A DNA stretch of 64,000 nt, taken from Streptomyces populi (GTDB lineage: Bacteria; Actinomycetota; Actinomycetes; Streptomycetales; Streptomycetaceae). The notes beneath the pieces are model-generated. The model was not told the DNA's origin, made no database searches, and saw nothing but the letters and a program-made list of their open reading frames with translations. The translations under genes were made by a program, and so were the position numbers. Of the stretch, positions 51,344-59,362 are shown piece by piece (within the stretch, counting starts at the first letter, position 1; each line of letters starts with the position of its first letter). The stretch lies in the NCBI RefSeq assembly GCF_002911015.1, contig NZ_KZ626870.1, forward strand, positions 1 to 64,000, in the 5' to 3' direction.

Positions 51344-54300
51344 TCAGCCGGCCGCCCGGGCGGCCGGGGTGCCGGGTGCGTCCGGCGGGAAGAGCCGCAG
51401 TCTGTGGGCCAGCGCCGCCGCCTCCCCCCGTCCCGAGACCTCCAGCTTGGCCAGGATGTTCGAGACGTGGACGCTCGCCGTCTTCGGGGAGATGAAGAGT
51501 TCCTCGGCGATCTGGCGGTTGCTGCGGCCGGCGGCGACCAGGCGCAGGACGTCGCGCTCGCGGCCGGTGAGGCCGAGCGCGGCCGCGGGGTCGGCGGGAG
51601 CGGTACGGGACCCTCCGGGAACGGACTCGGGGGTGAGGCGGGCGCGCCGGGCCAGCAGGGCGACGGCGTCGGCGAGGGGGCGGGCGCCGAGGTGTCCGGC
51701 GGCGGCTCCGGCCAGCCGGAGGAGTTCCGCGGCGCGGGCGCGCTCCTCGTCGTCCGCGCCCGTGAGCAGCAGGGACTCGGCGAGGCGGAGGCGGACCCGG
51801 GCGAGGTCGTAGGGGCGCTCCAGGGGTTCGAGGGCCTCGACCACCTCGGACCACTCGTCCGGGGTGCTCACGCCGTCGGCCCGCCGGAGTTCGGCGTGCA
51901 CCCATGCGGCGTGGACGATCCAGACGGGCGCTCCGGTGGCCAGGGCCCTCGCGGCCGTGCGGACGCGTTCCAGGGCCGGGGCGCGGCCGGGGTCGGCGCC
52001 GGGCGGAGTGCCGGTGCCGGTCTCCGCGGTGACGGCGGCCAGCAGCAGCGGCCAGGCGTAGCGCTGGGTGCCGGGCGGGAAACCCGCGGCCAGTGCCTCC
52101 TCCAGGGCGGTACGGGCGTCGAGGAGACGGCCCTCGCCCGCGGCGATGCCGATGGTGGCGCACAGCAGTGGCAGGGAGTGCTGGGGCATCGGGTCATGGG
52201 TGCCGAAGTGACGGCGTGCGGCGGCCAGTTGACGGCCGGCCTCGGCGAGGTCGCCGCGGGCCAGGGCCACGGGCACGAGACGGGAGGCGCCCACGCCGGA
52301 GGCCTTGCCGTCGAGTCCGACGGCCAGGGCGTCGCGCGCGGCCTCGGTGGCCTCGTCCCACCGGCCGAGCGCGTACAGCGATTCGGAGAGGTTGCCCCAG
52401 ATCCAGGCCTGGGTGTCCAGCAGGCCGTTGCGGCAGGCGAGTTCGACGCCCTCGCGCAGGATGGCGACGGCCTCGCGGGAGCGGCCGACGGACTCCAGGT
52501 GGGAGGGCAGGTTGACGTGCAGACGGCCCTCGACGTAGGCGGCGCCCTGCCGCTCCGCCCGCTCCTTGACCCGGTACATCTCGGCGAGCCCGGCCTCGAC
52601 GTCCCCCGCGTCGACCATCAGGCCGCCCAGGGTGAGCCGGGCGTTCAGCTCGGTGTCCCTGGCTCCCACCATGTGCGCGTACTCCACGGCGCGTTCGGCC
52701 GCGGAGAGGGCGCTGTGGCCCGGCTGGTGCACCATGCACCAGGAGGCGACCATGGACAGGACCTCGGCGTGCACCTGGGAGGGGGGCAGACCGCGCACCA
52801 GGTCCTGGGCGGTGGCGAGTTCCTTCCAGCCGTCGCCGCGGACCTGTGCCTGGACGAGCCGGGAGCGCTGGATCCAGAACCAGGCGGCGCGCAGCGGGTC
52901 GCTCTCGTCCTCCAGGAGGTGCAGCGCCCGCCTGGTCGTCTTCAGGGCGCGTTCGCGTTCCCCGCACAGCCGGCCGGCGACGGCGGCCTCCGCCATCAGG
53001 TCGAGGTAGCTCAGGGGCGTGGCCGCGACGTCACGGCCGCCCGGGGGCTCCCCGTCCCCTTCGGGCAGTGGGGGCGGGTAGGCCTCCACGTAGTCGATGG
53101 GGCGCAGTTCGGCCCGCACGGCGTCGGGGACCGCTTCCCACAGTTCCATCGCCCGCTCCAGGAGCCGCAGTTGCTCGGCGTGGGCGTGCCGGCGGCGGGC
53201 TTCGACGGAGGCGTCGAGGACGACGGGCAGGGCTTTGGCGGCGTCATGGGCGTGGTACCAGTAGCTGGCCAGGCGGGTGACGCGCTCGTCGGCCGGCACG
53301 AGCGCCGGGGCGGCCTCCAGGGCCTCGGCGTAGCGGCGGTTGAAGCGGGAGCGCTCGCCGGGCAGCAGGTCGTCGCTGACGGCCTCGCGGACCAGGGAAT
53401 GGCGGAAGCGGTAGCCCTCGCCGCCCGGCGAGGCGATCAGGATGTTGGCGCCGACACAGGCGCGCAGGGCCTCGATGAGGTCGTCCTCGGCGAGCCGTGC
53501 CACCGCGGCGAGCAGGGGGTACTCGACGGTGCTGCCGCCCTCGGCGACGATCCGGGCGACCCGCTGGGCGCTCTCGGGCAGTCCTTCGACACGGACGAGG
53601 AGCAGGTCGCGCAGGGTGTCCGTGAGCCCGGTGGGACAGCCCTCGCGGGCGGCGACGGCGAGTTCCTCGACGAAGAACGCGTTGCCGTCGGAGCGGGCGA
53701 AGATCTCGTCGGCCTGGGCGGTGTCGGGTTCGCGGGCGAGGATCCCGGCGATCTGGCGGCCGACCTCGGCCCGGTCGAAGCGGCCCAGATCGATGCGCCG
53801 GACCGTGCGGAGGCGGTCGAGCTCGGCGAGCAGGGGGCGCAGGGGGTGGCGGCGGTGGATGTCGTCGGCACGGTAGGTGGCGATCACGACGAGGCGGCCG
53901 CTGCGCAGCGTGCGGAAGAGGTAGGCGAGCAGATGGCGGGTGGAGGCGTCGGCCCAGTGCAGGTCCTCGAGGACGACGACGACCGTGCGGTCCGCGGCGA
54001 CGCGTTCCAGAAGGCGGGCGGTGAGCTCGAAGAGGCGGGCCACGCCGTCCTCCTCGTACTGCCGTCCCCGGGTCGTCCGCGCGAGTTCGGGGAGCAGGCG
54101 GGCGAGTTCCTCCTCCTGTCCAGCGGCCGCGGCGGCGAGCTCGTCGGGCAGGGCGCGGCGCAGGGCGCGCAGGGCGGTGGAGAACGGCGCGAAGGGGAGG
54201 CCGTCGGCGCCGATCTCGACGCAGCCGCCGCAGGCGACGACGGCGCCCTCGCGGGTGGCGGCGGCGGAGAACTCCTCCAGGAAGCGGGTCTTGCCGACGC

Positions 54301-54436
54301 CGGCCTCACCGCCGAGCAGCAACGCCTGCGGCTCTCCCGCGGTGGCGCGGGAGAGCGCGTCGTTCAGCACCCCCAGCTCGTCGGCGCGTCCGACGAACAC
54401 CGGGCTGACGGATCTGGTCTCCACGGGCCCGAGCAT
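51344..54436 (-). CDS. LAL-type LuxR family regulator
   Basis: 1030 residues with the same plan as the protein at 35760-38729: FVGRADELGVLNDAL, Walker A GEAGVGKTRFLEEF, Walker B VVVVLEDLHWAD, VIATYRADDIHRRHPLRPLLAEL, a long helical-repeat region and a C-terminal LuxR HTH (GRERDVLRLVAAGRSNRQIAEELF, KTASVHVSNILAKLEVSG). ATG 54436 or GTG 54424 may be the start; neither has a clear ribosome site. Targets are unknown; the convergent PQQ dehydrogenase and downstream genes are possible. The similarity to the first LAL suggests an old duplication or parallel recruitment. Confidence 0.9.
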   Translation of the reverse strand: MLGPVETRSVSPVFVGRADELGVLNDALSRATAGEPQALLLGGEAGVGKTRFLEEFSAAATREGAVVACGGCVEIGADGLPFAPFSTALRALRRALPDELAAAAAGQEEELARLLPELARTTRGRQYEEDGVARLFELTARLLERVAADRTVVVVLEDLHWADASTRHLLAYLFRTLRSGRLVVIATYRADDIHRRHPLRPLLAELDRLRTVRRIDLGRFDRAEVGRQIAGILAREPDTAQADEIFARSDGNAFFVEELAVAAREGCPTGLTDTLRDLLLVRVEGLPESAQRVARIVAEGGSTVEYPLLAAVARLAEDDLIEALRACVGANILIASPGGEGYRFRHSLVREAVSDDLLPGERSRFNRRYAEALEAAPALVPADERVTRLASYWYHAHDAAKALPVVLDASVEARRRHAHAEQLRLLERAMELWEAVPDAVRAELRPIDYVEAYPPPLPEGDGEPPGGRDVAATPLSYLDLMAEAAVAGRLCGERERALKTTRRALHLLEDESDPLRAAWFWIQRSRLVQAQVRGDGWKELATAQDLVRGLPPSQVHAEVLSMVASWCMVHQPGHSALSAAERAVEYAHMVGARDTELNARLTLGGLMVDAGDVEAGLAEMYRVKERAERQGAAYVEGRLHVNLPSHLESVGRSREAVAILREGVELACRNGLLDTQAWIWGNLSESLYALGRWDEATEAARDALAVGLDGKASGVGASRLVPVALARGDLAEAGRQLAAARRHFGTHDPMPQHSLPLLCATIGIAAGEGRLLDARTALEEALAAGFPPGTQRYAWPLLLAAVTAETGTGTPPGADPGRAPALERVRTAARALATGAPVWIVHAAWVHAELRRADGVSTPDEWSEVVEALEPLERPYDLARVRLRLAESLLLTGADDEERARAAELLRLAGAAAGHLGARPLADAVALLARRARLTPESVPGGSRTAPADPAAALGLTGRERDVLRLVAAGRSNRQIAEELFISPKTASVHVSNILAKLEVSGRGEAAALAHRLRLFPPDAPGTPAARAAG

Positions 54437-54588
54437 GGCACAGGGGTCCGTCGGCGGGACGGCGGTCAGTGCCGCGTACGGCGGCCGGCCGTCGGCGAGC
54501 GGGAGACGGCCGACCCCCGTACGGCCGTCGTCCCGCGCGTCCCGCGGACGGCCGGATGCCGCGCGGCCGTCCGCGGACGTCCCGGCGC

Positions 54589-54786
54589 TCATACGGCGCG
54601 GGCGAACCAGTGCCGGCGGAGACGGTTCCTATGGGCCCGCTCGTCGGTGCCGTCGTGCGCGGACCGGAGGGCGGCGGCGCGGCGGGCGGCCCGGCGGCCG
54701 CTCGCGGCTTCCTTGGCGAGCCGGTGGTTCTGGGCCTCGCGGATCAGTTCCGCGGACCGGATCTGCTGGAGTTCGTACTCGAACAT
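54589..54786 (-). CDS. Small basic helical protein, hypothetical
   Basis: 65 residues: MFEYELQQIRSAELIREAQN at the N-terminus, an Arg/Ala-rich centre (GRRAARRAAALRSAHDG) and HRNRLRRHWFARAV at the C-terminus. It is predicted to be almost wholly helical and strongly basic. A family of very similar ~60-residue proteins is widespread in Streptomyces, often in several copies; the function is unknown. ATG 54786 follows AGGGGA. It stands alone between the LAL gene and the terminator of the acidic membrane protein gene. Confidence 0.82.
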   Translation of the reverse strand: MFEYELQQIRSAELIREAQNHRLAKEAASGRRAARRAAALRSAHDGTDERAHRNRLRRHWFARAV

Positions 54787-54900
54787 CTCGTGTCCCCTGG
54801 TGAAGAGTCGGTTTCGGTCTCGCTCGTTCGCGATGCCTCAACCTTCGTCTCCCAGGGGGGTGCGCCACATCGGGAGAGTTCCGCATCTCGGGAACGCGAA

Positions 54901-54945
54901 GGGCCTTAGGGCGGCGGCCGGTTTCCCGTGCCGGCCCTAAGGCCC
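54901..54945. terminator. Terminator of the acidic membrane protein gene
   Basis: GGGCCTTAGGG (54901-54911) pairs exactly with CCCTAAGGCCC (54935-54945), with an inner GGCCGG/CCGG stem. It lies 27 nt after the stop at 54972. Confidence 0.75.
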
Positions 54946-54971
54946 CTCAGAGTCGTCCCGGTCGTCGGGGG

Positions 54972-55619
54972 TCAGCCCGCGGAAGGCAGTCCGAGGATGA
55001 GGTCGGAGTACTTGGCGACCGCGAGCACCAGTCCGACGACGCCGAGCGACACGCCCGCCCAGGCGACGGACTTGATCCAGGCGGCCTGCGGCTTGCCGGG
55101 GGCGCCGAACGCGGGCCGGACCAGCACGAGGACGCCGACGATCAGCGCGGCCAGCGCGAAGAGGCCGCCGACGAGCGCGGTGGTCGCCCAGGCGTCGCCG
55201 TAGACCTCCTTGACCTGCTTGGCGACGCTCGCGGTGGACGAGGTCTGGAGCTGGCCGACCAGGGTCTCGCGGGCGGCCGCGACGGTGGAGACCCAGCTCC
55301 CGGTCAGCGACACCAGGCCGAGTGCGGCGGACACCACGGCGGCGGCACCCTGGCCGACACCGCCGTCCCCTCCCGCCCCGGAGTCCTCGACGGCGGCGAG
55401 GTCCTCACCGGCCCCGTCCCGCTCGTCGGTCCCGTCCCGTTCGTCGAGGTCCTCGTCGGTCCCGTCCCGCTCCGTGGCGTCGGCCGGGACCCCGGCCCCG
55501 GTCCCCTCGTCCGTGGTCGCTCCGGCCGCGCCGGTCCCGGTGACGTCCACGTCCCGCTCGTCGCGCTTCGCCTCGGTACCGGTCTCGGCCCCGGCCTCGT
55601 CAACTGTCCTGGTTCCCAT
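54972..55619 (-). CDS. Membrane protein with acidic repetitive N-terminus
   Basis: 215 residues from ATG 55619. The first ~100 are disordered and acidic, with repeated DERDGTDE-like units written in a near-repetitive DNA sequence. Then come three hydrophobic helices: AAAVVSAALGLVSLTGSWVS, ATTALVGGLFALAALIVGVLVLV and AWAGVSLGVVGLVLAVAKYS, with a small loop between the first two. No domain is recognised. It is 34 bp downstream of the GNAT gene, perhaps in the same transcript as the MMPL and GNAT genes. A protein of the same general design is encoded at 58736-59263. Confidence 0.8.
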   Translation of the reverse strand: MGTRTVDEAGAETGTEAKRDERDVDVTGTGAAGATTDEGTGAGVPADATERDGTDEDLDERDGTDERDGAGEDLAAVEDSGAGGDGGVGQGAAAVVSAALGLVSLTGSWVSTVAAARETLVGQLQTSSTASVAKQVKEVYGDAWATTALVGGLFALAALIVGVLVLVRPAFGAPGKPQAAWIKSVAWAGVSLGVVGLVLAVAKYSDLILGLPSAG

Positions 55620-55653
55620 GCGGGCACCGTACGGACGCTGTCTGAGAGGTTCC

Positions 55654-56229
55654 TTAACGGTCCTCGCCGTCGGCGTCCGCGCGTGCGGCACGCCACTCGG
55701 GCGCGAGCACGGACCACACCTCGAGGTCGTGCCGGACCCCGTGGTGGGGATGCTTCTGCCGGAGCACCCCGTCCCGGCTCATACCGAGCCGCCGGGCCAC
55801 GTTCAGGCTCGGGACGTTGCCCGCCGCGGCGACCCACTCGACGCGGTGGATCCCGCGCTCCTCGACCGCGTGGTCGATGAGGATCCGCATCGCGCGGGTG
55901 ACCAGACCGCGCCCGGAGGCGGCGGGCTCGAGCCAGCAGCCGACCTCGCAGTTGCCCTGGTCCGCGTCGAAGTTCAGGAAGAGCACCCCGCCCACGAGCT
56001 TCCCGTCCAGCCACAGGCCGTGCAGCGACCCGGTGCCGGCGGCGCGCATGTCGGCGTACCGCTGGAGCTGCGCCCGTGCGGACGGAACGTCCGTGGACCC
56101 GGCTCCGAAGGCGATGAACCTCCCGATGAACTCGCGCCCGCGGTCCAGGTGCGCGAGGAACTCCTCGGCGTGCCAGGGCTCCAGGGGCCGCAGTTCCGCG
56201 CCGTCCTCGCCCAGGGATATCGCGTACAT
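55654..56229 (-). CDS. GNAT acetyltransferase, RimJ/RimL type
   Basis: 191 residues. The GNAT core is visible: LRPLEPWHAEEFLAHLDR, LVGGVLFLNFDADQGNCEVGCWLEP, the acetyl-CoA loop ASGRGLVTRAMRILIDHA and NVPSLNVARRLGMSRDGVLRQ. It is closest in style to RimJ/RimL ribosomal-protein N-acetyltransferases, but many of these act on antibiotics or amino acids. ATG 56229 is 4 nt after the MMPL stop, so it is translationally coupled to the transporter, which suggests they share a substrate or condition. Confidence 0.9.
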   Translation of the reverse strand: MYAISLGEDGAELRPLEPWHAEEFLAHLDRGREFIGRFIAFGAGSTDVPSARAQLQRYADMRAAGTGSLHGLWLDGKLVGGVLFLNFDADQGNCEVGCWLEPAASGRGLVTRAMRILIDHAVEERGIHRVEWVAAAGNVPSLNVARRLGMSRDGVLRQKHPHHGVRHDLEVWSVLAPEWRAARADADGEDR

Positions 56230-56233
56230 CCCG

Positions 56234-58552
56234 TCACCGCTCCTTCGTCGTCACGTCCGTCCCCCCGGCCTCGGTCACCCCGGCGTCCTCGGGCTCGAGG
56301 TCGCCCGGTCCGGTGCCCGCCGCCGCGCGGCCCAGTACGGCCGCCGCCTCGGCGTCCGTGGCCTCGGCCAGCCTCTCATGCGCGGCACGGCACTCCGGCG
56401 GTTCGATGCTGATGCGCGGCAGCCTCTTGTCGAGGGCGCGCGGCAGCCACCAGTTGGCGTCGCCGAGCAGGTGCATGAGGGCGGGGACGAGCAGCGTGCG
56501 CAGGACGAAGGCGTCCAGGGCGACGGCGGAGGCCAGCGCGATGCCGAACATCGCGATGACGCGGTCGCCGCTGAGCACGAAGGCGAGGAAGACCGAGATC
56601 ATGATGACGGCGGCGGAGTTGATCACCCGGCTGGTCTCGGCGAGGCCGACCCGCACGGCGCGCCGGTTGTCACCGGTCTCCAGCCACTCCTCGTACATCC
56701 GGCTGACCAGGAAGACCTGGTAGTCCATGGAGAGCCCGAAGAGCACCGACACCATGATCACGGGCAGGAACGGCTCGATCGGGCCCGCGCGGCCGAGGCC
56801 GAGCAGTTCGCTCCCCCAGCCCCACTGGAAGATCGCGACGACGACTCCGAAGGCGGCGGCGACGGCGGCGACGTTCATGGCCGCGGCCTTGAGGGGGATG
56901 CCGATCGAACGGAAGGCGAGCAGCAGCAGGACGCAGCCGAGGCTGATCACGACTCCGACGAAGAGCGGGAGCTTGCCGATGATGACGTCCGCGAAGTCGT
57001 CGTAGCTCGCCGTCACACCGCCGGCCTGTACGTCGAGGCCGGTGCCCGACTCGGCGCGCGGCAGGACGTCGGTGCGCAGCCGGTCGACGAGGTCGCTGGT
57101 CTTCTGGGACTGGGGCGCGGAGGCCGGGACGACGGTGAGGAAGGCCGTGTCACCGGCGCCGTTGTACGTCACCGGGGTCGCCGAGGCGACACCCTCGGTG
57201 GCCCGCAGCGTGGCGTCCAGGTTGTCCAGGGCGAGCCTGTCCTCCGCGCCGCCGACCTTGGTGACCAGGGTCAGGGGCCCGTTCACGCCGGGACCGAAGC
57301 CCTCGGAGATCAGGTCGTAGGCCTGCCGGGTGGTCGTCGTCTTCGGGTCGTTGCCCTGGTCGGACGTGCCCAGGTGGAGGGAGAGGGTGGGCAGGGCGAG
57401 GACGGCCATCACGACGACGGCCACGACGCCGAGCAGCTTGGGGTGGCGCTCCACGAAGGCGGACCAGCGGGCGGCGAACCCGGTGGCCACCTCCGGCTCG
57501 GGGCCGTGCTCCTCGAGCCGCCGCCGCTCGCGGCGGCTGAGCGCGCGCGGCCCGATGAAGGAGAGCAGCGCGGGCAGCAGGGTCACGGAGGCCGCGACGG
57601 TGAGGACGACGGTCAGGGAGGCGGCGATCGCCACGCCGTTGAGGAAGTTGAGCCGCAGGATGAGCATGCCCAGCAGGGCGATGCAGACGGTGGCGCCGGC
57701 GAAGACGACCGCGCGTCCGGTGGTGGCGACGGCGTTCTGCGCCGCCTCGGCCACCGGAAGTCCGCGCTTGAGGCCACGCCGGTGCCTGGTCACGATGAAC
57801 AGCGCGTAGTCGATCCCGACACCGAGGCCCACCAGCATGCCGAGCATGGGGGCGAAGTCGGCGACGGTCATGGCGTGTCCGAGGAGGACGATGCCGAAGT
57901 ACGCCGTGCCGACGCCGACCAGGGCGGTGGCGATGGGCAGCATGGAGGCGGCGAGGGAGCCGAAGGCGAGGAAGAGGACCACGGCGGCGACGGCCACGCC
58001 GACGATCTCGGCCGTGTGCCCGCCGGACGGCTTGGTGAGGGCGACGGCGGTACCGCCCAGCTCGACGTCGAGCCCCTTGGCCTCGGCGGTCTTCGCGGCG
58101 TCGACGACGGCCTGGACCTCGCCCTTGTCGAGGTTCTCGGCCCGGTCGGCGAAGGTGACGGTCGCGTACGCCGTCCGGCCGTCCTGGCTGATCCGGCCGC
58201 TCGCGCCGGTCTCGCCCGACCCCTGGTGCCGGTACGGGCTGTCGACCGAGGCCACTCCGGGGAGCTTCTCGATCTTGTCCAGGGCCCGGGTCATGGACTG
58301 CTCGACGCCGGCGGAACGCACCGTGCCCGAGTCCGTGTGCCAGACGACGGTGTCGCTGTCACCGCCGAACCCGGGGAAGCCGCTGTTCAGGAGCTGCGTC
58401 GCGCGGCCCGATTCGGTGCCGGGGACCTCGTAGTCGTTGGAGTACGCGGAACCCGTCACGGCGGCGGCGGCGGTCACACCGCCGAAGGCCAGAAGCCAGA
58501 GCAGAACGGCGACGAGGCGATGCTGGACGCACCACCGTGCAAGGGCTGCCAC
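56234..58552 (-). CDS. MMPL/RND-type lipid transporter
   Basis: 772 residues in the classical MMPL arrangement: an N-terminal helix (LVAVLLWLLAFGGVTAAAAV), a large extracytoplasmic porter domain, five helices with the proton-relay region MLGMLVGLGVGIDYALFIVTRHRR, a second porter domain, and five more helices with VLFGLSMDYQVFLVSRMYEEWLETG. Such proteins move lipids, siderophores or antibiotics using the proton gradient. GTG 58552 follows GGGGAGC. The C-terminal ~60 residues are acidic, low-complexity and cytosolic. The GNAT gene follows directly. Confidence 0.93.
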   Translation of the reverse strand: MAALARWCVQHRLVAVLLWLLAFGGVTAAAAVTGSAYSNDYEVPGTESGRATQLLNSGFPGFGGDSDTVVWHTDSGTVRSAGVEQSMTRALDKIEKLPGVASVDSPYRHQGSGETGASGRISQDGRTAYATVTFADRAENLDKGEVQAVVDAAKTAEAKGLDVELGGTAVALTKPSGGHTAEIVGVAVAAVVLFLAFGSLAASMLPIATALVGVGTAYFGIVLLGHAMTVADFAPMLGMLVGLGVGIDYALFIVTRHRRGLKRGLPVAEAAQNAVATTGRAVVFAGATVCIALLGMLILRLNFLNGVAIAASLTVVLTVAASVTLLPALLSFIGPRALSRRERRRLEEHGPEPEVATGFAARWSAFVERHPKLLGVVAVVVMAVLALPTLSLHLGTSDQGNDPKTTTTRQAYDLISEGFGPGVNGPLTLVTKVGGAEDRLALDNLDATLRATEGVASATPVTYNGAGDTAFLTVVPASAPQSQKTSDLVDRLRTDVLPRAESGTGLDVQAGGVTASYDDFADVIIGKLPLFVGVVISLGCVLLLLAFRSIGIPLKAAAMNVAAVAAAFGVVVAIFQWGWGSELLGLGRAGPIEPFLPVIMVSVLFGLSMDYQVFLVSRMYEEWLETGDNRRAVRVGLAETSRVINSAAVIMISVFLAFVLSGDRVIAMFGIALASAVALDAFVLRTLLVPALMHLLGDANWWLPRALDKRLPRISIEPPECRAAHERLAEATDAEAAAVLGRAAAGTGPGDLEPEDAGVTEAGGTDVTTKER

Positions 58553-58653
58553 GAGCGAGCTCCCCGGGGGTTTTGTGGATCTTTATCGGGAACTGCCCGC
58601 AAAGAACACATGACTAATGCGCCATCACTCTTGCAGCCTGAAATGATCCTTTG

Positions 58654-58667
58654 CCCCATTCGTGGGG
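58654..58667. terminator. Small hairpin with TTCG loop
   Basis: CCCCA-TTCG-TGGGG, five pairs with a stable UUCG-type loop, about 70 nt past the acidic membrane protein stop. It may end that transcript before the MMPL promoter region. Confidence 0.4.
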
Positions 58668-58735
58668 TTACTCACAGGACTGCGACCGATGTCACAGCAT
58701 GTGCGCGTGGCGCGTGTCACTTCGCAGGTCACGGC

Positions 58736-59263
58736 TCAGTCCAGCTGGTCACCCACGGCCATGACCATCACGCCGACGATCATCAGCCACAGGGCCCGCC
58801 GGGTGCGGCCCCTGGCCCCGAGCACGGACGCTCCGGCGCACAGGACGGCCCCGGAAGCGTAGGAGAGGGGGATGAGCGCGGTGCCCGAGCCCGCGGTGCG
58901 CATCACCGACGCGGCGAGCCCCGCGACGGTCAGCAGGACTCCCGTGGCGACCGCGGTCCAGCGCGCCCGGCGCGCCTCCGGGTCCTCGTCGAGATCCTCG
59001 GCCCCGTCGAGATCCCCGTCCTCGTCCTCGCCGAGATCCTCGGCGTCGGGACCGGCCGGGTCATGGTCCTCGTCGCGGTCCGGACCGCCCGCGTCCCGGT
59101 CCTCGCGGTCCCGGCCGCCGGGGTCCTGGTCCTCCCGGTCCCGCCGGTCTTCCTGATCCTGCTCGTCCCGGTCCCTGGCTTCCGGGGCCGGGACCCCGGT
59201 GTCACGCGTCCCACGGTCCTGCGTCGTGCGGTCGTACGTCTCGGAGTCGGTGCTTCCACTCAT
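58736..59263 (-). CDS. Membrane protein with highly charged N-terminus
   Basis: 175 residues from ATG 59263. Residues about 10-100 are an extreme acidic/basic repeat (DRDEQDQEDRRDREDQD and similar). Three helices follow: WTAVATGVLLTVAGLAASVM, ALIPLSYASGAVLCAGASVL and ALWLMIVGVMVMAVGDQL. No domain is recognised. It probably has a long cytoplasmic disordered tail and a small membrane anchor. It lies between the MMPL gene and gatB's terminator, in the same orientation. The design resembles the protein at 54972-55619, but the sequences are not obviously homologous. Confidence 0.75.
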   Translation of the reverse strand: MSGSTDSETYDRTTQDRGTRDTGVPAPEARDRDEQDQEDRRDREDQDPGGRDREDRDAGGPDRDEDHDPAGPDAEDLGEDEDGDLDGAEDLDEDPEARRARWTAVATGVLLTVAGLAASVMRTAGSGTALIPLSYASGAVLCAGASVLGARGRTRRALWLMIVGVMVMAVGDQLD

Positions 59264-59307
59264 GGCGCGGGAGCGTAGCGCGTTGACCTGAGCACGCCGA
59301 CACAGAC

Positions 59308-59343
59308 CCCGGGGGGTGCGTCGCGAGCGACGCACCCCCCGGG
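59308..59343. terminator. gatB terminator, 17-bp perfect stem
   Basis: CCCGGGGGGTGCGTCGC (59308-59324), GA, exact complement 59327-59343. It lies 20 nt after the gatB stop. Confidence 0.85.
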
Positions 59344-59362
59344 ATGTGGGAAAACCCTGACG

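Noticed and set aside
30516..54436. Regulators and exporters considered as a biosynthetic gene cluster
   Set aside because: No polyketide, non-ribosomal peptide, terpene or RiPP core enzyme is present; the enzymes belong to primary metabolism.
51404..54940. 1178-codon open frame on the + strand opposite the second LAL gene
   Set aside because: Mirror of the LAL coding sequence, with Gly/Gln/Arg-rich nonsense composition and no recognisable motif.
55817..59278. 1153-codon + strand frame opposite the MMPL transporter
   Set aside because: Antisense artefact; the MMPL gene on the - strand has complete family motifs.
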